The notes: generated by a model not told the origin, from the letters alone. A stretch of DNA of 64,000 bases from Aptenodytes patagonicus (GCF_965638725.1 NW_027472020.1:434001-498000), one strand, 5' to 3'. Positions 43,219-55,204 are shown, counted from the first letter of the stretch. Program-made: numbers and translations.

Positions 43219-46200
43219 TGATAATGAAGACTACATGATATCATTCAGAGCATTCTTTTAAAATTTACACTGCACCTGTCCTTTTTTTTAAAATAGGTAT
43301 GCCAGGGTTTTGGATTTATGACATATTTATATAATGACAAGCATATAAAAACAGTCTCTGTATTTTCCATAATGAAGCAACTACTGAACCTCTTCACTGA
43401 CAATAAATACCTCAACCGTTACCTGAGTACCCCCCGCCAATACCAACTCTGATGCAACATAACTAAAAAACCGCCATGGCAGCTTACCAATTCTGCTATT
43501 AGTTCTTGAGCTTTTCTTACTGAGCCTGTCAGACCACCTCCTAGCACGTTCTGCTAACCTCCCAAACACTGGTTTGAGCGCGAAACAGTTCTCAAACATA
43601 AGCATGGAAATCCAACCATAGGTTGCCCCATAGGCATGCCAAGATGAACATGTTATGTCTCCTCTGTCCACACTCCCGAGGATGGGAAGCCAGACGTGCT
43701 GCTCAGCTACACAAGCCTAGATAGGTTTAGGATCTTTCCTGCATTTGGGGAAACACACGCCTAAGAAATACTTGCTCCGTATCTAACCACCACTGAAACA
43801 CTGAATCAAAAGGAAGCAAAGGAGAATGGAAGACACGCCAGGGCTGCCAAGCAAAGAAACTGAGGAAGTTTCTCAGCACACAGAAGCACAGCTGGAGACA
43901 TAATTCCTGCTGACAGGCAGTCAGGAGGACCGAACTTCATTCATTTGGGTCCCTTGGAGAATACAAAGCACCCCCATTGTTCTGGGGGATGCATTTTACA
44001 CAGGGGACCCTCTGAAAGAATTGGACGTGTGCAGTTCTACTCCCTGGGAAAGTGGTCTGACACTTACCTGCTTCTCAGATAGCGTAGGACAATTAAAGTA
44101 CAGTAACTCATTACTAAGTACGGGCTAATTTCTGGCCCATCATGATTCTAACAACCGCCAACAAATCCCTCAGCTAGCCTTGTTCAGACCATATTTATGA
44201 CAGTTATTTTGCTCGACATCTGGGGGGGAAGCAGATTACACAGCTTGCCTCTTTGATGCGGAGGGCCGGGATTCAAAAGAATACTGCAAGCCCAAAAGAG
44301 CACAGCATAGTACAGCTTATACATAAAGTAAATATTACATCACAAGCCACACTGCATGATTCCATCAGAGAAAATGGGGTTTATGTAGGCACATGGGAAG
44401 TGGGTCTTTTGCTCAAAAAAAAGAAAATGCTGATTAAAAAAAGTTCATATCCTAAAACAATCACACGACATCCTCTTTGATTTGTCTCTAAATCCACACG
44501 TAGATGTCATTCCGTCACTGCCATCTGAAATGGTACTACTTGAGGTGCTTTTCATGTAAAACCAAGAAAGCTCAGCTCAGAAGGCAAAGACCCTTCTTAA
44601 TGGAACTGAGCATCTGTGACTACAATACACCCTCCCTCTCATTTAAACATAACAGCATAGCAAAAACAGTTTTTAAATTCCAAGCTGAGAGAGTCAAAAT
44701 TTGAAAACTAGAGGACATTCTCGTTTTAGCACAAAATCATCAATTTCTTTTCACTTCTCTGCCAACCTTATCCGAGTGTTTCTTACTTTTCACCCTGCAG
44801 CACAGAAAGCCAGTACCCACATCTGCACAAAAACTTCCACTGCTCAAACCAGTGTGCAAAGCGTCGAGGAGTCTTGGCTCAGTCTTGGCAGTACAGGAGC
44901 AATCCATCTCAAATGCAGTACACATTTTGCATTTGGGGGTATCACGTATAGATAGCTAATGATTGCTTTTCCTCCCAGTAACAACAAAAAAAGAAAAAAG
45001 AAACCTTCCTCATTTCCACGGCTCTTCTTTCCAGGCTACAGATTTATGGCAGTGACTACCTCTTTTACCCAACATACAAACCATCTTTTGAAGAATTTTC
45101 AAAGCTGGCCCAAAAAATAGATCGTAAATAATAATTAGTCTAAAGAAAGGCCAGAGGTCTCTACACTACTGGAGATATGCAGGAGCATTTTTATTTACTA
45201 GACTCCTTCGTAAAAACAAAATGTTTGTGATGGCAACTGAACTACAAACTTCTTTTTTAGACGTAAAGACTTAGTGACTAGGAATATCCTGCAATACTTG
45301 GATTGTTTGTTAGCACCTGCATGGTTTCAGAATGCATATATAATGACACTGACTGTCTGGAAATTATCAGGTATTTATTCTGCTATCAGTGCCAAGGCCA
45401 CCGTTGTGTGAGGCATTACACAAGCATACGAAATCCTTGCCCAAAAGAGTTTGCAAACCACCTGTTTGTTAACACAGTCACTGCATTTCAACCCTTCCAC
45501 CTGTGACAATAGCCCCCCTCAGGGGGCAGACTTGCCTGGTCTGATCAAATATTCAGTTAGCAGAGTTAATATTGAACTGATAGAGAAACTGGGCCCAACC
45601 TCTACGTTCACGGTTGGGATACAAGACTCGTACCACAGGGCTCACGCGGCAGTCCCACCTGAGGTTATGTGTCTTAAATATCATTTCCCACTGGTCAAAT
45701 ATTCCTCTTCAGCGCTCTCTTTAAACTGAGGGCTTGTGGTAAGGGAGAGAAGAGTGTTCCTTACCTCTTGAGCAGTCAGGGCATGTTCCCCTGCTAAAAG
45801 CAGCACACTCAGGCCTCCCATTTGTGTAGGATCTGTTAAAAGAGTAACACCACGGCTTAAGTTTATTCATTTGCTTGTTTAAAGAACCTACCATTTGCAG
45901 CATTAAACCCCCAAGAGACTACTTGCCACAGACACTCTAAGCAAGCTGCCAGGAAAGGCAGTTCAAGAGAATCACAAATAGCCCTTTCTGTACCCGCTGG
46001 GAGAGGCTTTCAAAGTGGTTTGAAGGATTTAATTGGATTTGTGGGCTTAACACCCCACTGCGTGGATTTACAATTTTACTGCCAAAGGTTGTATGTGCTA
46101 CAGAGATGGATATCTTTAAAACAGCAACGGCAATGATCTCATGCATAAATATAGACAAAGATGCTTTAATATCACACATGTTTGTAACTCAATGGATGCT

Positions 46201-48887
46201 CCTACCAAGGGAGTGGTTCCCTTCCGTAGCTACTGAACAAATAAAAGGATGGAACAAAACGACATGATGAAGCTCTGAAGTAAAGTTTCTATTTTCATTT
46301 ACCTTCAATTCAGAACTGCATTTAGTGGTGAAAAGTGCCAGTCTGACAGCTCTGAAGCATGAAGCGCTTGATCCTCTGTGCCAGAACAGCGCAGGCACTG
46401 GCCAGGCAAGCCGCCTGCCTACTTGTTGCCCTGCCAATACAATACATAATTGAGGAAAGTAAAATGGAGATATAAATGTTCTTTCTCTAAGTATCTGATG
46501 CTGAGAGCTTCTCACCTCCAGCCTTCCTGCACCTCAGGAGCTCAGAAAACAACAAGAAGCGAAAGCAATGAACGCTGGCACTGCATTGCTCGTGGAGTGA
46601 CTTTTCCACTCAGAACAGTGGTTGCTCTTCATCATCATGAAGACTAATTGCCTGGTTTTGGGGGAGTGCCTTGGAAGCAATGCAGGGGCCCAATTTAACA
46701 GAGTGTCATCTAGAGAGAGGGAGATAGCCTGTGGCCCAAATGTCTCGCACAACAGCCACAGTGGGAGAGAAAGGGAAGCATTATCCTTGCTGTATTGCTG
46801 AGACACCAGCTTCAGGAATGATGAGACACCGACGAGAAGTAACTTTCCCCAGGTCTCACTAAGCGTGCACTCAACGTTTTCCAATTTCCTTTCACTAAAC
46901 TATACAAAACCTCTCCCGATAACAATAAATTACACGTGCCCATTCCCTGCAACAATTACCCTTTCCATTTGGCTGCAATTTGTTGTGCAAAATTTGGATG
47001 CAGAATAACTGCATCCAAAATGCCCACTGGGAAATCCCCCGGGGCCATTCCCACTCGTGAGTGGTGACAAGGAGTTTGTTGAGCTTTTCAGCTGACACGG
47101 GCCAAACCTGTACCTGTAAACCTCCAAACGATTTAGCGCTACAGATGATCAAGGTCCAGTTCACAGGAACACTCACTGGTGCTGTTTAATTCAATACCAC
47201 AGATGCTGCCAAAAGTTCTCCCTCAGACAGCACCTCACGCTAACATACACAGCGTAGGGTTTTTCAATGCTCCCTTAGAACAGCAGTAAAGAGAAGCAGA
47301 GGAAAGCAATGTGAATAAGCCAAGCTCATCCACTATCTCAAGGACAGAAGAGTGACTCATTATCTTAACAAGACAGCCTAAAGAGCATCTGCCTTCAAAC
47401 CCAGTGTTCAAATGGAATTAATTTTTTCCGTTACTGTGATGAACAGGTAGAAGGGGTGTGTGTGGTTTGTTTGTTTTTAAAATTCTTACTTTGCAATGAA
47501 AAAGGGAACAAAAGGTATTAAGTGCCTACAAAGAGACAAGGCACTGTCAGAAGTGCAGGATCTAGTAACAAGAAGTGACTGAAGAAGTGGAGACAGAAAA
47601 TGGGAGGGGTCAGCAGGTACCTAAGCACAATTCACAAGCAAAGCGATCCTGTCAGCATAGCACTATTTGCCATCAAAATACTTGGTCAGCAACAGTTCAG
47701 TCCTTCACACAAGAGGACATCAGAGCAATTCAAAAGTGAAAAGGGAACACCTATCTTGAAAGACAATGCCTGACGAGGCAGTTCATTTGGAGGAAGGAGA
47801 GATGGGAAGAGATCTCCAGGCCCATCATAAACTTAATGAACTCCATATGAAGCAAGAAGGGGTTGGCTGGTTGCTTTCTACTTTCTTTATTTCCATTGGA
47901 AGGCTGTGGCAGAACCCAAATCTTCTCAGCATTAAGAGTTTGCTTCCAGTTTTCAGCTTAAATTTACTCAGGGCCAGGTGCTACACAATTATTCTGGTGC
48001 CCACACCTTCAAGCTCAGTAACTGTTCTCCCTAAATGCTATTTCCCTCTTCCGCATTTACAGGACTCTCTCCACTCTTCTTCCACTTGCTTTTCTAGCCT
48101 AAACAAATCAAGAACTCCTGATGTCATCACGCATGTCCATCTCCCATGTCCCCGCAATCCCTGCAGCTCTCCTCTCCAGTTATTGCAGGGGGAGTTCCTC
48201 TTTCTTGTACGTGAATGACCAGCAGGACAACCACGTCAGATGAGCTGTGCCCTGTTAAGCACCTGTAATTTGGTGCTTAAACAACCTGAACACTTATGCT
48301 GCAGCTGTAGCAGAGGGCTGGCACTTAGAGGTCCGATCATGATAAAACCAAAAATCCTTCCACTAAGGTTTCAAATTACAAAATAACTTCAGCTAAGGGA
48401 AGACAAAATGTATATAGACAAGCATTGCCATATGATTATAGTGCCTTCTCAGCACAGCGTTTCTCTTGTGGTGCCAAGAACTTACTGGTATGAAAAATCA
48501 CGACTTTTAAGTGCGATTTCAAAGCAAGTTACAGTTAAATCAACAGCAGTGAGAAAATAGTCAAGAATTTGACTTGCAGAATGGGAGATAACTTGTGACT
48601 TTCTCAACAGCTTTTACTATTGATGGAACTTACAACCACCTCACTATCTGGGAATGACACACTTTGTTAGTCTTGGTCTGGTTAGAAACTCAGCAGGCTG
48701 GCTTCTTCATCACTGCAACTTTTCAATCAGAGGAAAGAAAGAAAGAACCGAGGAAGAACTAAGCAGAAAGGTGGCCAGCAGGTGCCAGTTTCAACTAACT
48801 TTTACCTGGGTGCAAATGAAGCTTCTTTCTAAAAACAAAAATTGCATCTCTATTGGGATATTGGCTGTTCTCTATTTTTCTACAAGC
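43219..48887. other. Long unassigned stretch (5.7 kb)
   Basis: Mostly AT-rich, non-repetitive sequence resembling intron or intergenic DNA. A 96-codon minus frame at 43381-43671 and other short frames have no recognised domain and no convincing splice context. I see no LTR, CR1 or tandem array here. Confidence 0.4.
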
Positions 48888-50967
48888 AGCTGGCAGAAGT
48901 CTCACAATTGCTAGCCCTTGTTCTCATGGGGGACTTCAACTTCCCGGACATCTCCTGGAAATACAACACAGCAGAGAGGAAACAGTCTAGGAGGTTCCTG
49001 GAGTGTGTGGAAGACAACTTCCTGACACAGCTGGTAAGTGAGCGTACCAGGGGAGGTGCCTCGCTCGACCTGCTGTTTACAAACAGAGAAGGACTGGTGG
49101 GAGATGTGGTGGTTGGAGGCCGTCTTGGGCTTAGCGACCATGAAATGAATCAATTCTTGATTCCTGGTGAAGTAAGGAGGGGGGCCAGCAAAACCGCAAC
49201 CATGGACTTCCGGAGGGCGGACTTTGGCCTGTTCAGGACGCTGGTTGAGAGAGTCCCTTGGGAGACAGTCCTGAAGGGCAAAGGGGTCCAGGAAGGCTGG
49301 ACGATCTTCAAGAAGGAAGTCTTAAAGGCACAGGAGCAGGCTGTCCCTGTACGCCGTAAGAAGAATGGGCGGGGAAGACGACCGGCCTGGCTGAACAGGG
49401 AGCTCTTGCTGGGACTCAGGAAAAAAAGGAGAGTTTACCACTGATGGCAGAAGGGGCAGGCAACTGAAGAAGAGTACAGGGATCTCGTTAGGTCATGCAG
49501 AGAGGAAATGAGAAAGGCAAAAGCCCAGCTAGAACGCAATCTGGCTGCTGTCGTTAGAGACAACAAAAAATGTTTTTACAAATATATTAATGACAAGAAG
49601 AGAGCCAAGGAGAATCTCCATCCTTTATTGGATGCGGGGGGGGGAACATTGTCACCGAGGATGAGGAAAAGGCTGAGGTAATTAGTGCCTTCTTTGCCTC
49701 AGTCTTTAACAGGCAGACCAGTTATCCTCAGGGTACTCAGCTCCCTGAGCCGGAAGACAGGGACGGCGAGCAGAATAAACCCCCCATAATCCAAGAGGAA
49801 GCAGTTAATGACCTGCTACACCACCTGGATGCTCACAAGTCTATGGGGCCGGATGGGATCCGCCCGAGAGTGCTGAGGGAGCTGGCGGAGGAGCTCGCCA
49901 TCATTTATCAGCAGTCCTGGTTAACGGGGGAGGTCCCGGACAACTGGAGGCTTGCCAATGTGACACCCATCTACAAGAAGGGCCGGAAGGAGGATCTGGG
50001 GAACTACAGGCCTGTCAGCCTGACCTCGGTGCCGGGGAAGATTATGGAGCGGTTCATCTTGAGGGCGCTCACAAAGCATGTGCAGGACAACCAGGGGATC
50101 AGGCCCAGCCAGCACGGGTTCATGAGAGGCAGGTCCTGCTTGACCAACTTGATCTCCTTCTATGACCAGGTGACCCGCCTAGTGGATGAGGGAAAGGCTG
50201 GGGATGTGGTCTGTCTGGTCTTCAGTAAGGCCTTTGACACCGTCTCCCACAGCATTCTCCTAGAGAAGCTGGCGGCTCACGGCTTAGACAGGTGTACTCT
50301 GCGCTGGGTAAAAAACTGGCTGGATGGCCGGGCCCAGAGAGTTGTGGTGAATGGAGTTCAATCCAGTTGGCGGCCGGTCACGAGCGGTGTTCCCCAGGGC
50401 TCAGTTTTGGGGTGTGTCTTGTTCAATATCTTTATCGATGATCTGGACGAGGGGATTGAGTGCACCCTCAGTCAGTTTGCAGACGACACCAAGTTGGGCG
50501 GGAGTGTTGATCTGCTCGAGGGTAGGAAGTCTCTGCAGAGGGACCTGGACAGGCTGGATCGATGGGCCGAGGCCAACTGTATGAGGTTCAACAAGGCCAA
50601 GGGCCGGGTCCTGCACTTCGGCCACAACAACCCCATGTAACGCTACAGGCTTGGGGAAGAGTGACTGGAAAGCTGCCTGGCGGAAAAGGACCTGGGGGTG
50701 CTGGTCGACAGCCGGCTGAACATGAGCCGGCAGTGTGCCCAGGCGGCCAAGAAGGCCGATGGCATCCTGGCCTGTATCAGAAATAGTGTGGCCAGCAGGA
50801 GTAGGGAAGTGATCGTGCCCCTGTACTCGGCACTGGTGAGGCCGCACCTCGACTACTGTGTTCAGTTTTGGGCCCCTCACTACAAGAAGGACGTTGAGAT
50901 GCTGGAGCGTGTCCAGAGAAGGGCAACGGAGCTGGTGAAGGGTCTGGAGAACAAGTCTGATGAGGAG
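48888..50967 (+). mobile_element. CR1 LINE (CR1-3), plus strand, both ends lost
   Basis: Very close relative of CR1-1. It starts in the endonuclease at FYKQLAEVSQLLALVLMGD and passes through the SDHEMN block, the linker and the reverse transcriptase. It is cut off within the C-terminal domain (ENKSDEE), where an ERV LTR begins. Lesions: an in-frame TGA near 49442 where CR1-1 reads Trp, a frameshift at a G run near 49638-49645, a 5-codon deletion near 49898, Asp to Val in the DFSKAF palm block (near 50218), and a stop at 50638. The 3' tail is missing. Confidence 0.95.
49843..50640 (+). pseudogene. CR1-3 reverse transcriptase frame, mutated
   Basis: Holds GVPQGSVLG and FADDTKLGG intact but has LVFSKAF in place of LDFSKAF, which removes the first catalytic aspartate of the palm. 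It ends at a TAA where CR1-1 has a Gln codon. A dead copy. Confidence 0.88.
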
Positions 50968-50972
50968 TCTGA

Positions 50973-51434
50973 TGTGGAAGAATGGCTGATTCAGCAAGGC
51001 CATGATCTGGTATCGCTGAGCAACCCATGTATCAAAAGGTAACTAATACATGCTGACACAGCAGGCTGACCGCTGGGACTTCCCCGGATAGAACAAAGAA
51101 CAATGGGGCCGGGTAAACAACTGTAACGAAACTGTATCTAGAAGGAGGTGAAGTAAGCGGCTAACATGTCCTGCTGCCAACCGCCAATCGAGTAGAAGCA
51201 ATAAGCACGTGGACAGTAACTTTAACCCAATCATAGCTTATTACTGAGCGCGTGTACAGCTGTAATTAACCAACCATAGGTTGTTATGAAGCGCGTGCCT
51301 ATAGTAGATAACTATATAAGCCCTGTTATATGCATGAATAAAGGAGAATGACCATACTCATATTGGGATCTGTCATTACTCCGGAATCGCACTCCCGCTC
51401 CGCCGTCGACACTGAACAAAGGGAAACTCTGACA
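50973..51434 (+). mobile_element. 5' LTR of alpha/beta-like ERV
   Basis: 462 bp from TGTGGAAGAATGGCTG to AAACTCTGACA. TATATAA is at 51313-51319 and AATAAA at 51337-51342. It is followed after two bases by the primer-binding site. The R-U5 part is close to the last LTR at 55205-55592 but U3 differs. The 5' flank is CR1-3. Confidence 0.9.
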
Positions 51435-51436
51435 TC

Positions 51437-51454
51437 TGGTAGCAGAGGATGGTT
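51437..51454 (+). promoter_or_regulatory. Primer-binding site matching initiator tRNA-Met
   Basis: TGGTAGCAGAGGATGGTT is the exact complement of the last 18 bases (with CCA) of vertebrate initiator tRNA-Met as I know it. It lies two bases after the LTR, where the primer tRNA binds. Initiator tRNA-Met is the usual primer of Ty1/copia-type and many gypsy-type elements and is unusual for vertebrate retroviruses. Confidence 0.85.
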
Positions 51455-51473
51455 CGGCGTGCCTCTTCGAGAC

Positions 51474-51482
51474 TGCGGTAAG
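51474..51482 (+). promoter_or_regulatory. Possible splice donor in the ERV leader
   Basis: TGCGGTAAGA in the leader before gag (GT at 51478-51479) matches a splice donor and could make a subgenomic env RNA. Inferred from position only. Confidence 0.35.
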
Positions 51483-51601
51483 AGCAGCAAGAGAAGGGGA
51501 GCGGGAGAATAGCGGCTGGGAGTTGTACTATCCCAATGATCGGAGAGGGATAAGATAACGGAGCAGCCTGATCAACTGCCTCCCAGTGAGCGACCGCTAT
51601 C

Positions 51602-52993
51602 ATGGAAATAGAGGTGGCAGCGGCGTTGCTCGTAAGCATCCTCTCAAAGAGAGGGATTGAGACAACGGTAAAGCAACTATGTACGTTGATTAAATTAGGA
51701 CAACGTTGGGGACATTTTAAGGACAGTCAAACTATTTTTTCCGACCTTGAGTGGCGAGAGCTTGGCAATACTATGTGGGAGCAGACTATCACGGGGGACG
51801 AAAAGTCAAAGAAGGAGATTAAAGCAGTACAGGAACTGTGGAGGTCTGTGTTAGAGACTTTAAAAGCCATGAAAACTGAAAGAGAGGTGGCTTGTGCAGC
51901 CACTCAAATGCTAGCCCCAGAACCCTTGCCTGATAGACTGAAGAATACAACATCTGGACTGTTTCGGTTCTTTGGGCCGTCTGCAGTCCGAGGTATGTCG
52001 GGTACCCCCAAACGAACTGCCTTGGAAGCCAAGTATAGTGTTCTGGGGGGTGACGGTGCTTCTGAACTGCTTGAAACGTACCCTCCGCTTACGGACTGCA
52101 AAGATGCAGAAACTAGCGGTAACGGGGCCCCTCTTTCACCTGAGGCGGTCGCGGAAGAGCGACGACCCGGGGAGGAGGAGCGGCTAGCTCCGTTAACCCC
52201 TCCGTGGCCAACAGCCCCACCTCTAGGAGTCTCTTCAGGTGCGTCTACTCCGCCACAGGGTGACAGCAAAGCACAGAGTATGGCTGAGACTAATGAGCTC
52301 CTGAAGAAGGTAGTGCAACAGTTACGGGACTTAACAATTACAGCCCAGAGGGGAGGAATGGAGCACCTGTCCGGGGCATCAGGGGAATCCCTACCCCCTT
52401 GCCTCTCTGGACCACCAGCAACGGTTCAGCCCAGACGCTGGAGCGAAGTGGCTAGAGACGCTACGCTGGACGGGCAGTGGCAAGCGGCATCCAGCTTGGG
52501 GGCGAGTGCTTTTCCTGTGCTGCAAGAGAATAACGGCAATAAGTGGGCGCCTCATGATTGGAAAATCCTACAGCAAGCAAAAAACACTGTGTCCCAGTAT
52601 GGGATAAAATCAGAAGCTTCACGTCAAATTGTAATCTGGATCTTTTCGGCTGACCTGATGTGCCCTGCTGACTGCCAAAACCTTATGAGGCTTTTATTGT
52701 CACCTACACAGTATTTGTTGTGGGGGTTGGAGTGGTCACGGTGGGCGGCGGGTGCTGCGGCACAGCATCAAACGCAGAGGGATCCCCTCTATGGGATTAC
52801 CGCGGAAATGATAACGGGGACGGGAAGGTTTAACGATATTAATGCTCAGTTGGTCTTTCCTATTGCTTTGTTGCAGTTGTCTGCCAAACTGGCGCTAGAT
52901 GCCTTTTTAGCCTTACCCGGTTCGTCCACTCCATCCTTTAGTTCTGTACAGCAAGGTGCCACTGAAGCGTATAGTCATTTTGTCGATGCGTGA
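51602..52993 (+). pseudogene. ERV gag, open for 463 codons, truncated in capsid
   Basis: Class II (alpha/beta-like) gag. It has an N-terminal matrix-like helical region (about residues 1-110), a proline-rich middle (about 170-225), and a capsid that begins near residue 300 (SAFPVLQENN) with the usual HDWKILQQAKNTVSQYG and QYLLWGLEW blocks. The frame ends inside the major homology region (QQGATEAYSHFVDA) with a TGA. The C-terminal capsid domain and nucleocapsid are absent. No internal stop occurs over 463 codons, unusually well preserved for such a rearranged element. Translation would give a truncated Gag that lacks RNA-binding knuckles. Confidence 0.85.
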
Positions 52994-53040
52994 AAAAAAA
53001 AGAAAAAAAACCCCAACAAACAAAAAAACAAAAACAAAGA
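52994..53040 (+). repeat. A-rich tract at the gag/env junction
   Basis: About 47 bases, mostly A with some C and one G-containing break, directly after the truncated gag and where all of protease and pol are missing. It may mark the deletion joint. Confidence 0.8.
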
Positions 53041-53214
53041 GTGCCTACGGTGTGTACCATGAGTATTGTGTCAGTGTTACCATTGTGATAAGAAGTGGTG
53101 GGCCCGGTGCACGCGCGCACAAAGGTGGTGTGAAACTTGCTATCTGAAAGAAATAGTGCTGTATAGAATATTAATAACCACTGGACACGAAATACAGTCC
53201 ACGAAAACGCCAAA

Positions 53215-54114
53215 TTGATTGTTGTTTGTGGGATTGAATGTAAAAAAGTTGTGGGACGTGCTTGCAGAATGATGGGAAACAGCGAAGATCTAATGTCAAA
53301 GGTGATTCGCCTAGAATGGAAAACGGTGAGCCGGGCAGATGTGATCGTAATTGGGCTAATCTTAATAATCCCAGGGTCGGCAACTATACATCGCATTAAC
53401 CCAAGGGAAAATATGTGGGTAACCTGGGCAAATAAAACAGGGCAGCCCGCGTTTTGCCTTTCCCTCGCCTCAGCAACTGAGCCGTTTAGGACTTGTTTGT
53501 TAGGTATGCCTGGATATAAGGAGGGTGACTTTGCCGGGTTCAGTAATGGCAGCTGTACTAATGTGACTGCAACTAGCAACTGTAGTGCTAACTTGATAAA
53601 AGGATTAAATCACTCACTACCCTGGAATCCCCAGGAGTTGGAACTATTAGGGTCGATGCGAGTTGGAAATACATCTAAAAATTGGACTCAGACATGTTTT
53701 ATATTTGGGGGACCCCTACAGACGGGTATCCAGTTCTACCAGGCAAGAAATTGGACAGGGTGGACTAATGTCACCTCTCACGCATCTTACTACAAGTATC
53801 AGGATGCGGGCGATTTTTGTGGTACCAATGACAGTGGTAATAGCTATGCTTTAGGAGCGGCTGGAGCGGAAACAAAGGGAGGAATAGCAATCTGGAACAA
53901 TGGTACCCCAAAGGCGTTGCCCCCACAGGTATTTTTAATATGTGGGGACAGGGCCTGGCAGGGTATCCCAGCAAATGCTGTAGGAGGGCCATGCTACTTA
54001 GGAAAATTGACCTTGTTGGCCCCGGGAGAAAATTGGTGGAAAAACCATAACAAGAAAAGGGCAACAACAAAGATGAAAAAGAGCCGCCACGGGTCTTTCC
54101 CCAGACTGTCGTGA
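53215..54114 (+). pseudogene. ERV env surface subunit (SU), alpharetrovirus-like
   Basis: Open for 299 codons. A hydrophobic signal-like segment (ADVIVIGLILIIPGSATIH) follows a Met near 53269-53274 and leads into a Cys-rich, heavily glycosylated ectodomain with about 11 N-X-S/T sites. The style and the following TM domain match avian alpharetroviral envelopes, which bind the host receptor. The frame ends at a TGA (54112) after a basic Lys/Arg region near the expected subunit cleavage area, and the TM continues in another frame, so a frameshift near 54.06-54.11 kb breaks env. Confidence 0.8.
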
Positions 54115-54724
54115 TGACGTAATTCTGCCTAGCGACACCGAAAAAGTCTTCCTTTCACTATTTGTACCAGGCGCTGCAGCTGCGAGGGCCCTAAATGAGG
54201 TAGGGAAATTAGCTTGTTGGGCTAAAAAGCAGGCTGATGTGACAACAGAGCTTATTGAAAAATTACTTGCAGATCAGGATAGCTTCCATCATGCGATTTT
54301 ACAGAATAGAGCTGCTATTGACTTTCTGTTACTAGCACAAGGACATGGGTGTGAGGATTTTGAAGGGATGTGTTGTATGAATCTGTCTGACCATGGGGAG
54401 TCAATCCACAAACAGCTACAATGGTTAAAGGACCACACCAAGAATATTCAACAAGATCAGGGGTTATTCGATACCTGGCTTAAGAATATATTTGGGGAAC
54501 TGCCATCTTGGATAATAAGTTTAATAAAAGAAAGCTTACTCATTTTAATTGTTATATTAGTAATAAGTATATGCTCTTGTATAATTTTTAGCTGTGTGAA
54601 GAAAGCAATTATGAAAATTGTTAATCAAGTCTGGGTTGCTCAAAAACAAGAAGGGGGAATTGTGGAGGAGTGGCTGGTACAGCAGGGGCACGATCTAGTA
54701 TCCCTGAGCAACCCATGTTTTTAA
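54115..54724 (+). pseudogene. ERV env transmembrane subunit (TM), running into the LTR
   Basis: The membrane-fusion subunit, in a different frame from SU. It has a hydrophobic fusion-peptide-like stretch (about 54150-54190), a heptad region, an LQNRAAIDFLLL block and a CX6CC motif (54350-54376), as in alpha- and gammaretroviral TMs that bind SU by disulfide. A membrane helix (SLIKESLLILIVILVISI region, about 54515-54590) and a short Lys-rich tail follow. The frame crosses the polypurine tract and the LTR start at 54661 and stops at 54724, so its last 20 or so residues are encoded by U3. Confidence 0.85.
54647..54660 (+). promoter_or_regulatory. Polypurine tract 1
   Basis: CAAGAAGGGGGAAT lies directly before an LTR start (TGTGGAGGAG), the expected primer for plus-strand DNA synthesis. 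Confidence 0.85.
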
Positions 54725-54955
54725 CAGTAGCAGGGATATGCTGACAAAGACGGCTGGTGACCTTGACCATCCTTCCCTGAGCAGAAGAAGGAGCCTCACC
54801 ACGTGATGAACAACAAAAGCGGAACAACACCCAGGATAAGGAGGAGGCACAGATCGGTGAGACCAGCCGGCAGCTACCAATGAGAAGGGTGTTGTGAGTG
54901 CGTGGACAGCTGTGATTAACCAATTATAGGTTATGAAGAGCGTGCCCAGCCACCC
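54661..54955 (+). mobile_element. Partial LTR following polypurine tract 1
   Basis: Starts TGTGGAGGAGTGGCTGG and matches the first part of the 5' LTR at 50973 (same GAGCAACCCATGT and GTGGACAGCTGTGATTAACCA blocks) with many differences. It breaks off near 54955, before the TATA box and poly(A) signal, so R and U5 are missing. Confidence 0.8.
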
Positions 54956-55051
54956 CATCCGTTCCGGTGAATGATGGGGGAGTGACCAGGGAGAAAGACC
55001 CCCTGGCTGCTGCGTTTGCAGACTTGCGGGTATCAGACAGCTCCTCCTCGT
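54956..55051. other. Joint between two ERV ends
   Basis: About 100 bases with no match to either LTR or env that I can see. Confidence 0.4.
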
Positions 55052-55159
55052 GACTGGTTAAAAGGACTAGCCAAGCTAGGAGGGATATGTGTAATAGTAT
55101 TTATATGCATTTTTGTTTTGTGTACCCTGTTTGTTGCAATGTATACGAAAAATGATTGA
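55052..55159 (+). pseudogene. Tail of a second ERV env (TM anchor and cytoplasmic end)
   Basis: 35 open codons: DWLKGLAKLGG, a hydrophobic helix (ICVIVFICIFVLCTLFVAM) and YTKND before a TGA at 55157. This is the very end of a retroviral TM protein and differs from the TM at 54.1-54.7 kb. A polypurine tract and LTR follow in the normal order, so it belongs to a second, related provirus. Confidence 0.75.
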
Positions 55160-55186
55160 AAGATCGGTTTCAGCAGTGTTTCTAGT

Positions 55187-55204
55187 AAAACAAAAAGGGG
55201 GAGA
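55187..55204 (+). promoter_or_regulatory. Polypurine tract 2
   Basis: AAAACAAAAAGGGGGAGA lies immediately before the LTR start at 55205. Confidence 0.85.

Noticed and set aside
43381..43671. 96-codon minus frame as a gene or env fragment
   Set aside because: No domain recognised, no splice context, no flanking retroviral sequence.
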